DNA from: Ryuthela nishihirai
Lineage: Eukaryota; Arthropoda; Arachnida; Araneae; Heptathelidae
Length of the DNA: 64,000 bases
Direction: 5' to 3'
Assembly: GCA_038380435.1 (NCBI GenBank)
Contig: JAWZYU010000008.1
Location: 76,522,020-76,586,019 of the forward strand
Part shown: positions 44,701-54,770 of the stretch, piece after piece
Layout: each line of letters opens with the position of its first letter
How positions within the stretch are numbered: the first letter of the stretch is position 1
The notes under the pieces: model-generated
Told to the model about the DNA's origin: nothing
The model's input: only the letters and a program-made list of their open reading frames with translations
Databases searched by the model: none
Translations under genes and position numbers: made by a program

Positions 44701-46028
44701 GATTTATTGTTAAAGGGAAAATTAAGCCTGATGTTTTTCTTCTAAATGTATATAGTTGTTAAGGTGTTCAGTGTTTCCTATTGCAGGATACAAAGTGACT
44801 AAAACAGACAAAACATTTTTTGTCGGAATTACATACATTAACAATAGCACGTTTTTAATAGTAATTCTCTTGGAGTAGGGATATAACTAGGTCCCGCAAG
44901 AGGGATATATTTTCCAATGTTCATTTCACTATGGAGTACAGTATTCACTATGTGCTCCTTCAAATGAGGTTTTGATCTTCTTGCACATTGAATCTGATTC
45001 TGTGTTTAGGGATGATGTAGGAAGACTTGTGACACAGTTACTTCGGAAAAACGGGGTGCAGTGTTCGAAGGGGAGGCTTTTCGCCTGAAGCACACTTGCA
45101 CTGTAAGGTACCATTTAATAACTATTTTAAACTTTGTCCACTAAATTATTTTTCTGATCGTAATACATGCAATTGAATTTCGTTGAAACATATTTCTTCC
45201 CGACACTGTACCATAATTGTGTATTCTTATGGAAGTTGAGTGATTCAAGTCAGTGGTTCATTTCTAACAATAGTTTTTCAAGTAAGCTGAAATCTGGAGA
45301 TGTTTATTTTAATCGAAATCAGTTTGTGTTCTTCCCAGTGTTTTCCCAGTGATACCCCCTTATTTAATTAGTTTCTATTTTTAATGAAGGAAATCGTTTT
45401 ATCAGTAGCAAATATTGTCGAGCGGATAGCAACAGATCTGTCTGCAATCACCCGTTAGGAAAGTGACCTTATCACATCCTGCTTGTTGCGAAATGTACGA
45501 TGAAAGGTCGAACTCGCAAAAGACGGGTAAAAGAATTGCAACACCCTCGTTGCCATTAAAACGTGGTCCGGTACCAAACGCTTGTTCTAAAGCGGAACTT
45601 TTATGACACCCTAACAGGTCACCATATCACACATAATGAGGAATAAGTTTTTCCTTTTTATTAAATTTTTTTACCCAATGACATTTTCTGAGGTACAGTC
45701 TTACTGTAGAATAGTCCTTCTAGTAAAAATTGGACAACCCACAGTAACGGAGTTAAAAGAAATAAGTGTTACTGAAACGGACTTAAAATACGACGGTTAA
45801 AAAAATACGTATATTAATATGAAAGGACTATCGGGGATCATTATAAGAAATACGTAGGAAAAGCTAGTTATAACGAATACGAAGGTTGTGAAAAAAAAAA
45901 ACACGTAGGAAAATAAAAAAACCTAGTTTAATATCTGAAATATAAAACTCAAGCTGTAATAAAGAGATGCGTAATTTATACGGTTATACCCCGTTTGAGA
46001 CACATCTAAGCCACATCATCAGGTACAA

Positions 46029-46530
46029 GGCATAGCTGAGCGCAATTACGCTCCCGCTATCGGCACAGATGTAGTGAGTTCAAATACGGCGTTGGAAGCA
46101 AATTTCTTTTAAATACAGGAGATGTACTAAAGTTATAGGCCCTTTTTACATAATGACGAATAAGTTTTTAAGATTTTTTTTTTTACTTTTATTAATTTTT
46201 TACCCATTGGTATTTTCTGTGGGACAGTCTTTTTAAAACTGTAGAATAGTACTTCTAGTAAAAATGCGATAACCAACAGTAATGGAGTTAAAAGAAATAC
46301 GCTGAAAAATGTTAGTTACAAAGAATACGAAAGTTGTGAAAAAACGTAGGGTAATAAAAAACCTAGTTTAATATCTGAAATAAATCTTTAAACTGTAATA
46401 AAGAGATACGTAATTTATATCGCTATACCCCGTTTGAGACACATCTAAGCCACATCATCAAGTGAAAGGCATAGTCGAGTGCAATGACGCTTCAGCTATC
46501 GGCACTGAGGTAGCGAGTTCAAATACGGCG
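46029..46530 (+). repeat. Duplicated tRNA-like modules in right arm
   Basis: Two diverged copies (46029-46091, 46468-46530) of the tRNA-like module. Each has ggcatag…gag near the start and gtgagttcaaatacggcg or gcgagttcaaatacggcg at the end. They are spaced about 440 bp apart inside a direct duplication that the left arm does not have. Confidence 0.55.
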
Positions 46531-47199
46531 ACAAAAAGCAAATTTTTTTTTTCAAATACAGGAGACGTACTAAAAATAGTATGGACGTTGGATGACACCG
46601 ATTAAATGCGCAAAAACAGATATGGTTTAAAGAGGGGAGGGCTTAAAATATAGGTGGATCAACAGGGGGGTCTATGAAGAGGGGAGGGCTTAAAATATGG
46701 GTTAAACAGGGGAAAAAACAAGAAAATTCGAGAAGGGGAATTAAAATATAGGTAGGGTTTAAAATATAGGTCAACCAGGGGGTCTGTAAGAGGAGGGAGG
46801 GCTTAAAATATAGGTCAACCAGGGGGTCTGCAAGAGGCGGGAGGGCTTAAAATATAGGTCAACCATTGGGGAGTCTGAAATAAAGAAAAATCGGAAATTA
46901 GACTTAAAATAAGGGGTTTTTCCGAAAATAGTAGTTCTCACTGTCAACAGTTGGCACCAGGGTTTTTTTTTCATAAGGGGGGAGGAATTTTTTTTATAAA
47001 GGGGGAGTCAAAAATCGAAGAATTAGAATTAAAATAAGGTTTTTTGGGAATTAGTACGCTTCATAGGCACCAGATGGCGCCACTGAGGGGGGAAGGGGTG
47101 AAACGGGGTGTTTAATCAGGGGGAAGGAATTATTAATTATTAATAAAGGGGCGTGGCACGTTGTCATGATTACGTCATGTTACATCATAGGGGCGTGGT

Positions 47200-47365
47200 C
47201 GGCGACGGCATATGGGCGTGGCCGGAAGTGGACGTTGCTTGTGCCGTCATAGGGGCGTAACCGAAAGTGGACGTTGCTTGTGCCGTCATAGGGGCGTAAC
47301 CGAAAGTGGACGTGGCTTGTGCCGTCATAGGGGCGTGACCGAAAGTGGGTGTGGCTTGTGACGTC
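47200..47365. repeat. 39-bp tandem repeats in the right terminus
   Basis: About four units of ggggcgtaaccgaaagtgga + cgttgcttgtgccgtcata. The left terminus has only about two degenerate units. Because 39 is divisible by 3, a repetitive 13-residue open frame results; it is an artefact. Confidence 0.88.
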
Positions 47366-47414
47366 ATAGGGGAAAGCACTGTGCGTGGGGGGGCTGGGGT
47401 GTCAGGACACTACT

Positions 47415-47743
47415 CAGGTCACATGGACCCCGTAGGCTCAGAGAAGGTTGGGGGAGGGGACCCACTGGAACAGCTGTTGGGAGACAGATGGTAGCCTCCC
47501 GTCAAGGCCATCCAGCGTGTTCTTTAACGTGCACAGGGTATGGCTCTCCCGCACACGGGGCCACGGCTTAACGTCCCATCCGACGGACGGCGGCCTTTCC
47601 AAGCCCATCGGTGTCCCCTACTGACCGTGGGCAGGGCGGGGAATTTTGCGGGGATAAATCTCAACGTTGACTCAGCTGGAACTCGGAGCTGGGAACTACA
47701 GATTACGAGCCTGGCGCGCTACCGACTGAGCCACCCCGGCCCC
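47415..47743 (-). mobile_element. SINE-A copy, head piece (right of giant insertion)
   Basis: SINE-A sequence from caggtcacatggaccccg to the tRNA-like head (gagccaccccggcccc). It continues the piece at 35413-35477. The B box is mutated (ctggaactcggagctgg). Confidence 0.95.
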
Positions 47744-48320
47744 AAATAATCTAGGAAGGTTATATTTCCTCTTTATTAACGTGCGAGTTTTATATTTCAT
47801 ATAATTATTTTTTATCAACTTTTTTTATAACCTATGAATTTTTTATTTCCTTATAAGTTAACTCCTAATTTCCTCGTAAATTAACCTACATATATTTTAT
47901 TTTTATAACCGACGTATTTTTTTTATTCCTTATAAATCGACACACGAATTTTTTAGTCATTTTAAATTTATATACGAATTTTTATTTCTTATAATCAACC
48001 GTGAATATTTTTATTTCTTATAAAATTAACAAACGTATTTTTATTTCTTATAAATCAATCCGCGAATATTTTTATACTTAACGTGCGACTTGTATATTCC
48101 CTGTATTTTTTTTTACAAATATTGCAGCTATTTTTCGTCGCCCGCGAATATTTTTATAATTTAATATGCGAATTTCTTATAAATTAACCCCAATATTTTA
48201 CTCCTTATAAATTAACACACGTATTTTTAGATCTTATAAATTAGCATACGTATTTTTATTTCTTATAAATAACGGGTGAATTTCTTTTAAATTAACACAC
48301 GTACTTCTTAAAAATCGACC
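47744..48320 (+). mobile_element. Older relative of the giant element, continuation
   Basis: Irregular repetition of phrases such as cttataaattaacacacgta and tttttatttcttataaa. The giant element has the same style of sequence after its terminus (36371-36540: gagttttatatttcagat, tatttcttataatg). gcgagttttatatttcatat here corresponds to gcttgagttttatatttcag there. It is therefore read as the inner part of the older relative that starts at 35028. Confidence 0.5.
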
Positions 48321-48329
48321 ATGAAAACC

Positions 48330-48985
48330 GAAAATTTAAGAGTGGTTCCACCCACTTTGCAGGCTAGAAAACCGTTTCAGACCGATTATTCTTTCGTCAG
48401 GTTATAGAACTTGGTGAACCCCAACAATTAATATTGAAACTAAGATCCTAGCACAATTAGAATGGACGTTATAATTCGGCAAAATCTTAAAGTTTCGAAT
48501 CCAGAAAACAAAAACTAAAGGGTCGAGACCCCTTCCAATACATTTAACGTATAGTGCTTGCCGGATGTAATCTAAAGGCATTAGTTTAAGATCTTTGTCT
48601 GAATTAGAAGCAGAGTTATGAGGATGCAAAATTAAGAAGGTTCAACCCCATCTTTCTTCGGAGAAAACGGATCCGACACCGTTTCCAGCTGAATTAACGA
48701 AATGAGTTCCAGTACTCATTTAGTTAAACCGAAAACGTTTCAAAAGCATAGATGAGAATCAGCAATGTGTGGTATGCAAAATATTTTGAACCCAGAAAAC
48801 CGTAAGTAACGGGGTCGAGACCAATTCCCACATGTTCAAAGTGTAGTACACCCAGAATGAAATACAGTAATGCTAGTTTCAAATCTGTAGCTTGATTACA
48901 AGATATGAGATAATAGATTTAAGTGGGTTCGACCCACTTTCTCGGCTTGGTAAGGAGTCCGATTCTAATCAGTTCAGAAAATAGT
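48330..48985. repeat. Decayed tandem repeat, about 290-bp unit, just over two copies
   Basis: Landmarks recur about 290 bp apart: gtggttccacccacttt (48342), ggttcaaccccatcttt (48638), gtgggttcgacccactttct (48925); and agggtcgagacccc (48518), acggggtcgagacc (48808). The gtgggttcgaccc phrases look like pol III B boxes, but no tRNA fold is evident. Confidence 0.6.
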
Positions 48986-50358
48986 GTCTGATTAGTACTA
49001 CTGTAGAACACCAGAATACGTTCTGCAGCATAATTAGATCAAAAGCTATTTCAACTTTTGTACATTGCAAAGAATTAACCTGCCCTAGTAGGTCACAAGA
49101 ACCCCTATGCAAAAGGAACCGAACAAGAATGGTAGTCTAGTAGCTGTCTGAGATGATTTCTCACAAGCAACTGTGTACAAGACTTCAACTGTAACAGTTG
49201 TGTCTTGTACACAGCTGGAACTGGAGAATTCTTTTTTTTTTCCGCTCGAGGGGAAGAGGTGGAGAGGGGAGTGGAGTGAGGAGGTGAGATGGGGGAGCTG
49301 GAGAGGAGGGTTGACAACCAGTTAACCTTCCATATCACGGCACATAGATGTGAGTGAGATGGGAAAGTGGTGAGGAGGGGCTGAACCTAGTTAACCTTCC
49401 ATATCATGGCAACATATATGTGACAAGGAGAAGAGTTGTCCTATGTTTTCATGTCAAATGAACTTAAATAAATGAAAGTACGGGTCATTCAAGTTTGAAT
49501 TAAGTACGATAACATTAAAAAAACTTCTCTCTCTATACAAAGTTCATATATTCTCAAAATTATTCTAACCTACATCACTTCAAATTCAATCTTTAAAATT
49601 TTTATATCTCACACACATACCATCATTCACACCTATATTTCACTCCCCATTTCACACCTCATTTCACTTAACTAAATGCTCTTCATCATTTTCAAAATAA
49701 ATATAAATCTCATCTACAGAAATTTCTCCCAATTTTTTTTTCTGACCCTCATCACTTCAAATGTGAAATGCAGCAAAACACATTGACACAAAATCACAAC
49801 AAAATTACTTTAACCCCTCAACTCCCAAAACTCCTCCCATATGTTAACATGGGTTTCCCTATACTTCAACACTGGCCTGTTACGCTTAAATTTGCAATTT
49901 TTATCCCGTTTGTTTTACAATTTTACCGTAATTTCATTACTTGCAATTTTTTTCGAAATTGGTTTCATCTCATACCCTCTCATCCTTACTGGAACAAAAA
50001 AAAAATCTATACATTCACAGATATCACTTCAAAGTCTATCTTCCCATCATATTTTTCTCTCCCATCCACCGAAAACGTCATTTTACCTGCTGATTTTGAA
50101 TGGCCATATTTTTCAAACTAATTTCCCAAAATCGTCTGGCTTTGTCGATTTCTCCGATTTTCCTGGCTTTTACAAAAACCCAACAGCCCAATAATCCAGT
50201 GAAGTATATAACTACAACATTTTCTCAACAAAACCATCATTTTATCTCTTTCACACACATCACTTTCTGAAAATTAGTTTAAACTCTCATCCCCCAAAAT
50301 CTTCCCCATAGGCTAACATGGGTTTCCCTATACTTTAACATTGAACTCTCATTCATCT
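48986..50358. other. Intron with minor repeats
   Basis: Contains a hairpin (ctgtgtacaagac at about 49169-49181, inverted at 49202-49214), a GA-rich patch (49245-49320), and a repeated phrase ttccatatcacggcacat / ttccatatcatggcaaca (49326, 49398). It also contains tcccatatgttaacatgggt … ccctatact (about 49835), which recurs as cccataggctaacatgggtt at about 50306. No gene is evident. The open frames at 49768-50194 overlap in two frames and look like low-complexity artefacts. Confidence 0.5.
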
Positions 50359-50359
50359 C

Positions 50360-50750
50360 GGGGCGGGGGTGGCTCAGTCGGTATCGCGCCAGGCTCGTAA
50401 TCTGTAGTTCCCAGGTTCGAGTCCCAGCTGGGTCAGCGTTGAGATTTATCTCCGCAAAATTCCCCGCCCTGCCCACGGTCAGTAGGGGACACCGATGGGC
50501 TTGGAAAGGCCGCCGTCCGTCGGATGGGACGTTAAGCCGTGGCCCCGTGTGCGGGAGAGCCATACCCTGTGCACGTTAAAGAACACGCTGGATGGCCTTG
50601 ACGGGAGACTACCATCTGTCTCCCAACAGCTGTTCCAGTGGGTCCCCTCCCCCAACCTTCTCTGAGTCCTTCGGGGTCCTTGTGACCTGGCCATTTAGCC
50701 CACGGTGTGCAAAAAAAGTGCCGCTCAGAGGTAAAACAACCGAACCCAAC
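50360..50750 (+). mobile_element. SINE-A copy, forward
   Basis: Full-length near-consensus copy. No clear target duplication found, so one end may be altered. Confidence 0.92.
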
Positions 50751-51129
50751 TGAAAAAGATTCAGTGGTGTATATTCTATCGATATTTTGCCACCAAATGT
50801 ATCCAGTAACGAAACTGGTGTAGTGAATTTTGATGTTTAGAAACGTTTGGGAACTCATATTCATCGGAAGTTAAAACAAACTTCAATGTGAAATGTGACT
50901 ACTAATGCATGCATTATATTAAATGACGCAATGAAACATCAGCCTTTAAAATGTGCTGTATCAGTTTGAACAAACCACAGGGATCGAAATGAAATAGTAT
51001 AGAGTACTTCACTATATCAATAAATATGATACTTTTAACTATCAGTTATTCAATATTTTTCGATTATGGCAAACAACCAAGAAGGTTTGGAAATAAATTG
51101 TGAAACCCCAGTCACACTCAATAGCGAAA

Positions 51130-51470
51130 AGGCGGTGGCGTTCCATGGTAGTAAACATGCTATTCGTGTTACATCATCAGTGATAAGTTAGCAATTTTGC
51201 TCTGAAATAATTTCAATGAAGGCAATGGAATAAAGTAACTTTCTCAAATAGAATGTATGATACAGACGAATTTAATGATCTTGGAAACGTGTCTCTGGAG
51301 AGGAAAATAAAATACCTATGTAGTTAATGGAAGGGTACAATAGACTGATAGCTATAAACTCCGGTAGCTGTTGCAATAACTTACGCATAAGTTATTGGAT
51401 TAGGAGGTCCTAAGCTACAGCTTAGGAGCTTAGGACCTCACAATATGAGGGGCCTCAAAGAAACCTATTT
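51130..51470 (+). repeat. Dispersed repeat G, copy 1 (probable DNA transposon end)
   Basis: About 300 bp also present at 54465-54770 (tgctattcgtgttacatcat, tttaatgatcttggaaacgt, aagctacagcttaggacctc). The GGCCGGACTTT-type terminus visible in copy 2, and aaagtccggcccggagctgc near 51658-51677, suggest inverted ends of a DNA transposon. Family not assigned. Confidence 0.6.
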
Positions 51471-51836
51471 CAGATTTTACCGCGTTACGAAATTTTTTTT
51501 TATATTTATTCTATTGTGAAAACACTGTTCGTCTTTGCTTACCATTGCTAGAATAATGTTTTCACCATATGAGTTTCGCGTTTATACTTCGATGTTGCTC
51601 TCAATCAGAATAACTATATGTATTTCGACTTTAGAATTCTTAGGGCCTTAGAAGGTCAAAGTCCGGCCCGGAGCTGCAGTAACACTTTTGTTACCTATTC
51701 AAATCGCTGCTGCTATAGAAGTCATGCACATGGTTGTTTTTGTCTATTGTCACCAGCAGTTAAGATAATACGTTTGCAGATATGATTTCTAAAATGTTAA
51801 GATATTATATCGCCAATTTCCGTTTCATTTTTCTAG

Positions 51837-51956
51837 GTACTAAAGAAAAAAGAAAATTCCTGAAAGAAAAGTTTCCTCAGTTGAAAGATCAGAATATTGG
51901 TTGCTCACGAGATACTTCTTTTGAAGATTTAGTTCTGCAACAGACTCAAGGCAATG
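51837..51956 (+). CDS. FASN: Fatty acid synthase, visible exon 6 (enoyl reductase)
   Basis: This 120-nt exon reads GTKEKRKFLKEKFPQL, then NIGCSRDTSFEDLVLQQTQG. It matches the human segment SAEKRAYLQARFPQL…SRDTSFEQHVLWHTGG at equal length. This is the region just after the NADPH Rossmann motif. The acceptor is tttttctag before 51837 and the donor is gtaaac at 51957. It joins exon 5 across a 20.6-kb intron that contains the giant palindromic element. Confidence 0.95.
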
Positions 51957-52061
51957 GTAAACTTTTTTTTCTCTTTTTTTTTCCCCCTTAATTATCATTT
52001 ATCACGAAAATTTGGTTTGAAAAAATAATCAAAAGGATTTAATGGAAATGCGTTTTTTTTT

Positions 52062-52350
52062 TGCTATTAAAAGGATGAGGTGTTTGGGGTTCTTTTACCT
52101 CTGAGCTGCACGTTTTGCACACCATGGGCTAAATGCCAGGTCACAAGGACCCCGAAAGCTCAGAGAAGGTTGGGGAAGGAGTACCCACTGGAATAACTGT
52201 TGGGAGACAAATAGTAGCCTCCCGTCAAGGCCATTCAGCATATTCTTTATCGTGCACAGGGTAGGCTCTCCCGCACTCGGGTCAATGGCTTAAGTCCCAT
52301 CCGATGGACGGCGCTTTTCCAAGCCCATTGGTGTCCTGCTATTAAAGGAA
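52062..52350 (-). mobile_element. SINE-A copy lacking its tRNA head, TSD
   Basis: Reverse copy starting at the tail (gtttggggttcttttacctc) and ending mid-body at gcccattggtgtcc near 52336. It is 5'-truncated and has no pol III promoter. Flanks are tgctattaaaaggatgag at 52062 and tgctattaaaggaagagc at 52337. Many point changes and small deletions. Confidence 0.85.
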
Positions 52351-52460
52351 GAGCAATACTAAATAATACTTCAGATAGGTGCTTATTTCAATTCCCTATA
52401 TAAATTTCAATATGGAATTTTTTGAATTAGTCTAAAGTAGTCGCCTGCCAAATTCTTGAG

Positions 52461-53050
52461 ATGTTGGCCGAGTAGTTAGCATGCTTCTCAAATTATCTAA
52501 GGGACCTAGGTTCAAGCCCAAGATAAGGCATTGATGTTTGTGTCATTTTTTCTGCAGAGGTCTCGCCATTCTACTACGGCGTATTAAACTGACAGATTCC
52601 TGTAAGGTTGGGTTGGGTTGTTTTACTCTGAGCGGCACTTTTTTGCACACCATGGGCTAAATGGCCAGGCCACAAGGACCCCGAAGGCTCAGAGAAGGTT
52701 GGGGGAGGGGACCCACTGGAACAGCTGTTGGGAGACAGATGGTATCCTCCCGTCAAGGCCATCCAGCGTGTTCTTTAACGTGCACAGGGTATGGCTCTCC
52801 CGCACACGGGGCTACGGCTTAACGTCCCATCCGACGGACGCGGCCTATTCCAAGCCCATCGGTGTCCCCTACTGACCGTGGGCAGGGCAGGGAATTTTGC
52901 GGAGATAAATACTCAACGCTGACCCAGCTGGGACTCGAACCTGGGAACTACAGATTACGAGCCTGGCGCGCTACCGACTGAGCCACCCCCGCCCCATTCC
53001 TGTAAGACCAATGTGGCAAGCAGCTATTTGAGGAGGTATTTATTTTATTT
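52461..53050 (+). mobile_element. SINE-B copy, split by a SINE-A
   Basis: Diverged forward SINE-B: head gttggccgagtagttagcat, taggttcaagcccaagata, body to gacagattcctgtaag at 52606. The rest (accaatgtggcaagcagct … gtatttatttt) follows the SINE-A at 53007. Confidence 0.88.
52596..53006 (-). mobile_element. SINE-A copy nested in SINE-B, 11-bp TSD
   Basis: Body 52607-52995, flanked by perfect attcctgtaag at 52596-52606 and 52996-53006. Removing it and one duplicate restores a continuous SINE-B. Confidence 0.95.
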
Positions 53051-53529
53051 TTTTTTATTATATAAAATTCTTACTGTTTACCAAAGCTAAACCTGTTAAG
53101 ACCCATTCCTTTTCCCCCAAACTTTATGAGTTGAAAGAGCTTTTGTAGAAATAGCGTAAAACTATCATATAACACCAATAAAGAATCAAACAACAGTTGT
53201 GAATACTAATAAACTATTAATTTAACACTCCCATATTCTGCCTTAAAATACGTCAGGGTGTGCTGCAGAAGTTTCGCACAAACACACCCAAAGTGTGTTT
53301 CAACAAGCGCATTTTTAATCTTTTCATATTTGCCATAATCATTACAGAATACAGTCTAGAACAGCGATTCTCAAATGCATATACTAAGTATTGATTTTTG
53401 ACATTAATCAAGATAGAAACTACATTGACTATTTCGTTACCTTTCTTCTTCTTTAAGTTATTTGTTTTAATAATATCCCTTAATTTTTGTAACTTTTTTT
53501 TATAACGCATTTATAATTTATGGTAGGTA
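53051..53529. other. AT-rich intron, nothing recognised
   Basis: No feature recognised. Confidence 0.5.
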
Positions 53530-54152
53530 TGTAAATGGTAGCTAGGTAATCCCTGGAAGGAGAGCTATGCACCAATCCTCTCTGATGATGCACCAAACCT
53601 CTCTTGTGATAGAGACCGAAGAAGGAGCGCTGCCAGATCTGTCCGAACTATTGATCTGAATCTACTATGACTACTTTCTTTTCTCTACTCTGCTCAGGAG
53701 TGGTCAACAACACTGGGTCCTGTGGCTGACCATTTATACCAACCTGAACTGAATAATGGTTCTGAGCTTGATTATGGATCCTGAATTTGATGCATTCATG
53801 GCTTCTCTTGAGGGAAAATTTTCCACTGTGCTTTATGTTTGTTTGTGGGTTGACATCATTAAGTGAATGAATTCACAGGATACGTTTTATCAACTGGTGG
53901 ATAATCCTGATCAGAGACCATCGCAGGTACCTGAACTCTTGCTTCTATGGGCATGGTCAAATCCTACATTGGAAGAAGTCTTCCAGTGTAGATGGCTTCA
54001 GACTTTAGTAGTGGGGGAAACAGGTCCTTGCCTGTTTCCCCCACTACCTGATTCCCCTACTAGCCTGAGATTAAGGGGCTATTTGATATTGTCGGCATTC
54101 CCTTTCTCAATAAACATAATTTCTTTAAACATCCAACTGACCATTTTCTGTG

Positions 54153-54362
54153 TACAGTCGCTCAAAAAAGTATCCGAACACTATGGTTGATTACAGAATT
54201 CAGAAAAAACATCTGGCAACGATTTTTTTTAGAAATTAGGGATTCGTGTCACGTGACACGAAGGTTGCCAGATCACTAATTTCTAAAAAAAATCGTTGTC
54301 AGATGTTTTTTCTGAATTTTGTAATCAACCGTAGTGTTCGGATACTTTTTTGAGCGACTGTA
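54153..54362. mobile_element. Palindromic MITE, 206 bp, TA TSD, in LINE F
   Basis: Element 54155-54360 starts CAGTCGCTCAAAAAAGTATC and ends with the reverse complement. TA lies at both ends. The arms are nearly identical for about 85 bp. The centre contains the perfect palindrome cgtgtcacgtgacacg. Ends are Tc1/mariner-like (inference). Confidence 0.9.
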
Positions 54363-54464
54363 CATATAATTGGAATGTGAAGACTCCGCACAGAGATTAT
54401 TCTCTTGGTGTCCTCACATATGAATTCCAGTTATAATTTAGATATTCGCTTCTTGCAAGATACC

Positions 54465-54770
54465 AATGCAAATATGGTATTCGTGTTATAACATCAGTGA
54501 TAAGTTAGCAATTTTACTCTGAAATATTTCAATGGAATAAAGCAACTTTGACAAATGGAATGTATGATACAGACAAATTTAATGATCTTGAAAACGTGTC
54601 TCTGGGCAGGAAAATAAAATTCCCATGTAGTAAATGCAAGGGTACAATAGTCTGATAGCTACAATCATCCTGTAGCTGTTGCAGGGCCGGACTTTCGCAT
54701 AAGCTAACTAAGCTACAGCTTAGGACCTCAGAATATGAGGAGTCTCAAAGAAATGTCATCAATCATAAAG
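54465..54770 (+). repeat. Dispersed repeat G, copy 2, in LINE F
   Basis: Second copy of the repeat at 51130-51470. It contains cagggccggactttcgcata near 54682 and aagctacagcttaggacctc. LINE F resumes right after it. Confidence 0.6.

Larger units (their letters stand above)
41745..47414 (-). repeat. Right arm of the giant palindrome
   Basis: Inverted copy of the left arm. It lacks the extra microsatellite-bearing block that the left arm has at about 39640-39840. It carries two tRNA-like modules (46029-46091 and 46468-46530) because of a local direct duplication, and a longer 39-bp repeat series near its outer end. All other blocks are in mirrored order. Confidence 0.85.
35472..47420. mobile_element. 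Giant palindromic element (Polinton-like termini), 11.9 kb, 6-bp TSD
   Basis: Element 35478-47414 starts AGTAGTGTCCTGACACC and ends with the exact reverse complement. The 6-bp TSD caggtc (35472-35477, 47415-47420) splits a SINE-A. The left arm (35478 to about 40770) and right arm (about 41745 to 47414) are near-identical inverted copies; the loop is about 1 kb. Corresponding short open frames in the two arms differ at 0 of 61, 1 of 69, 1 of 70 and 3 of 65 residues. The arms differ by indels: the right arm has extra 39-bp repeats (47220-47360) and a direct duplication (about 45634-46133 versus 46145-46560). A 6-bp TSD and AG-start long inverted termini are Polinton/Maverick traits. I see no polymerase, integrase, ATPase or capsid gene, so it would be non-autonomous. 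Confidence 0.85.

Noticed and set aside
37187..45114. Conserved small genes in both palindrome arms (e.g. 37187-37372 and 44929-45114)
   Set aside because: Identity between the arms follows from the inverted duplication itself and gives no evidence of selection. The frames have no recognisable domain.
35478..47414. Palindrome as a pure assembly artefact
   Set aside because: The element has a perfect 6-bp TSD, splits a single SINE copy cleanly, and its arms differ by real indels. Long-read confirmation is still desirable.
49768..50194. Two overlapping 117-codon genes
   Set aside because: Same DNA open in two frames, low-complexity CT/AT-rich intron, no domain recognised.
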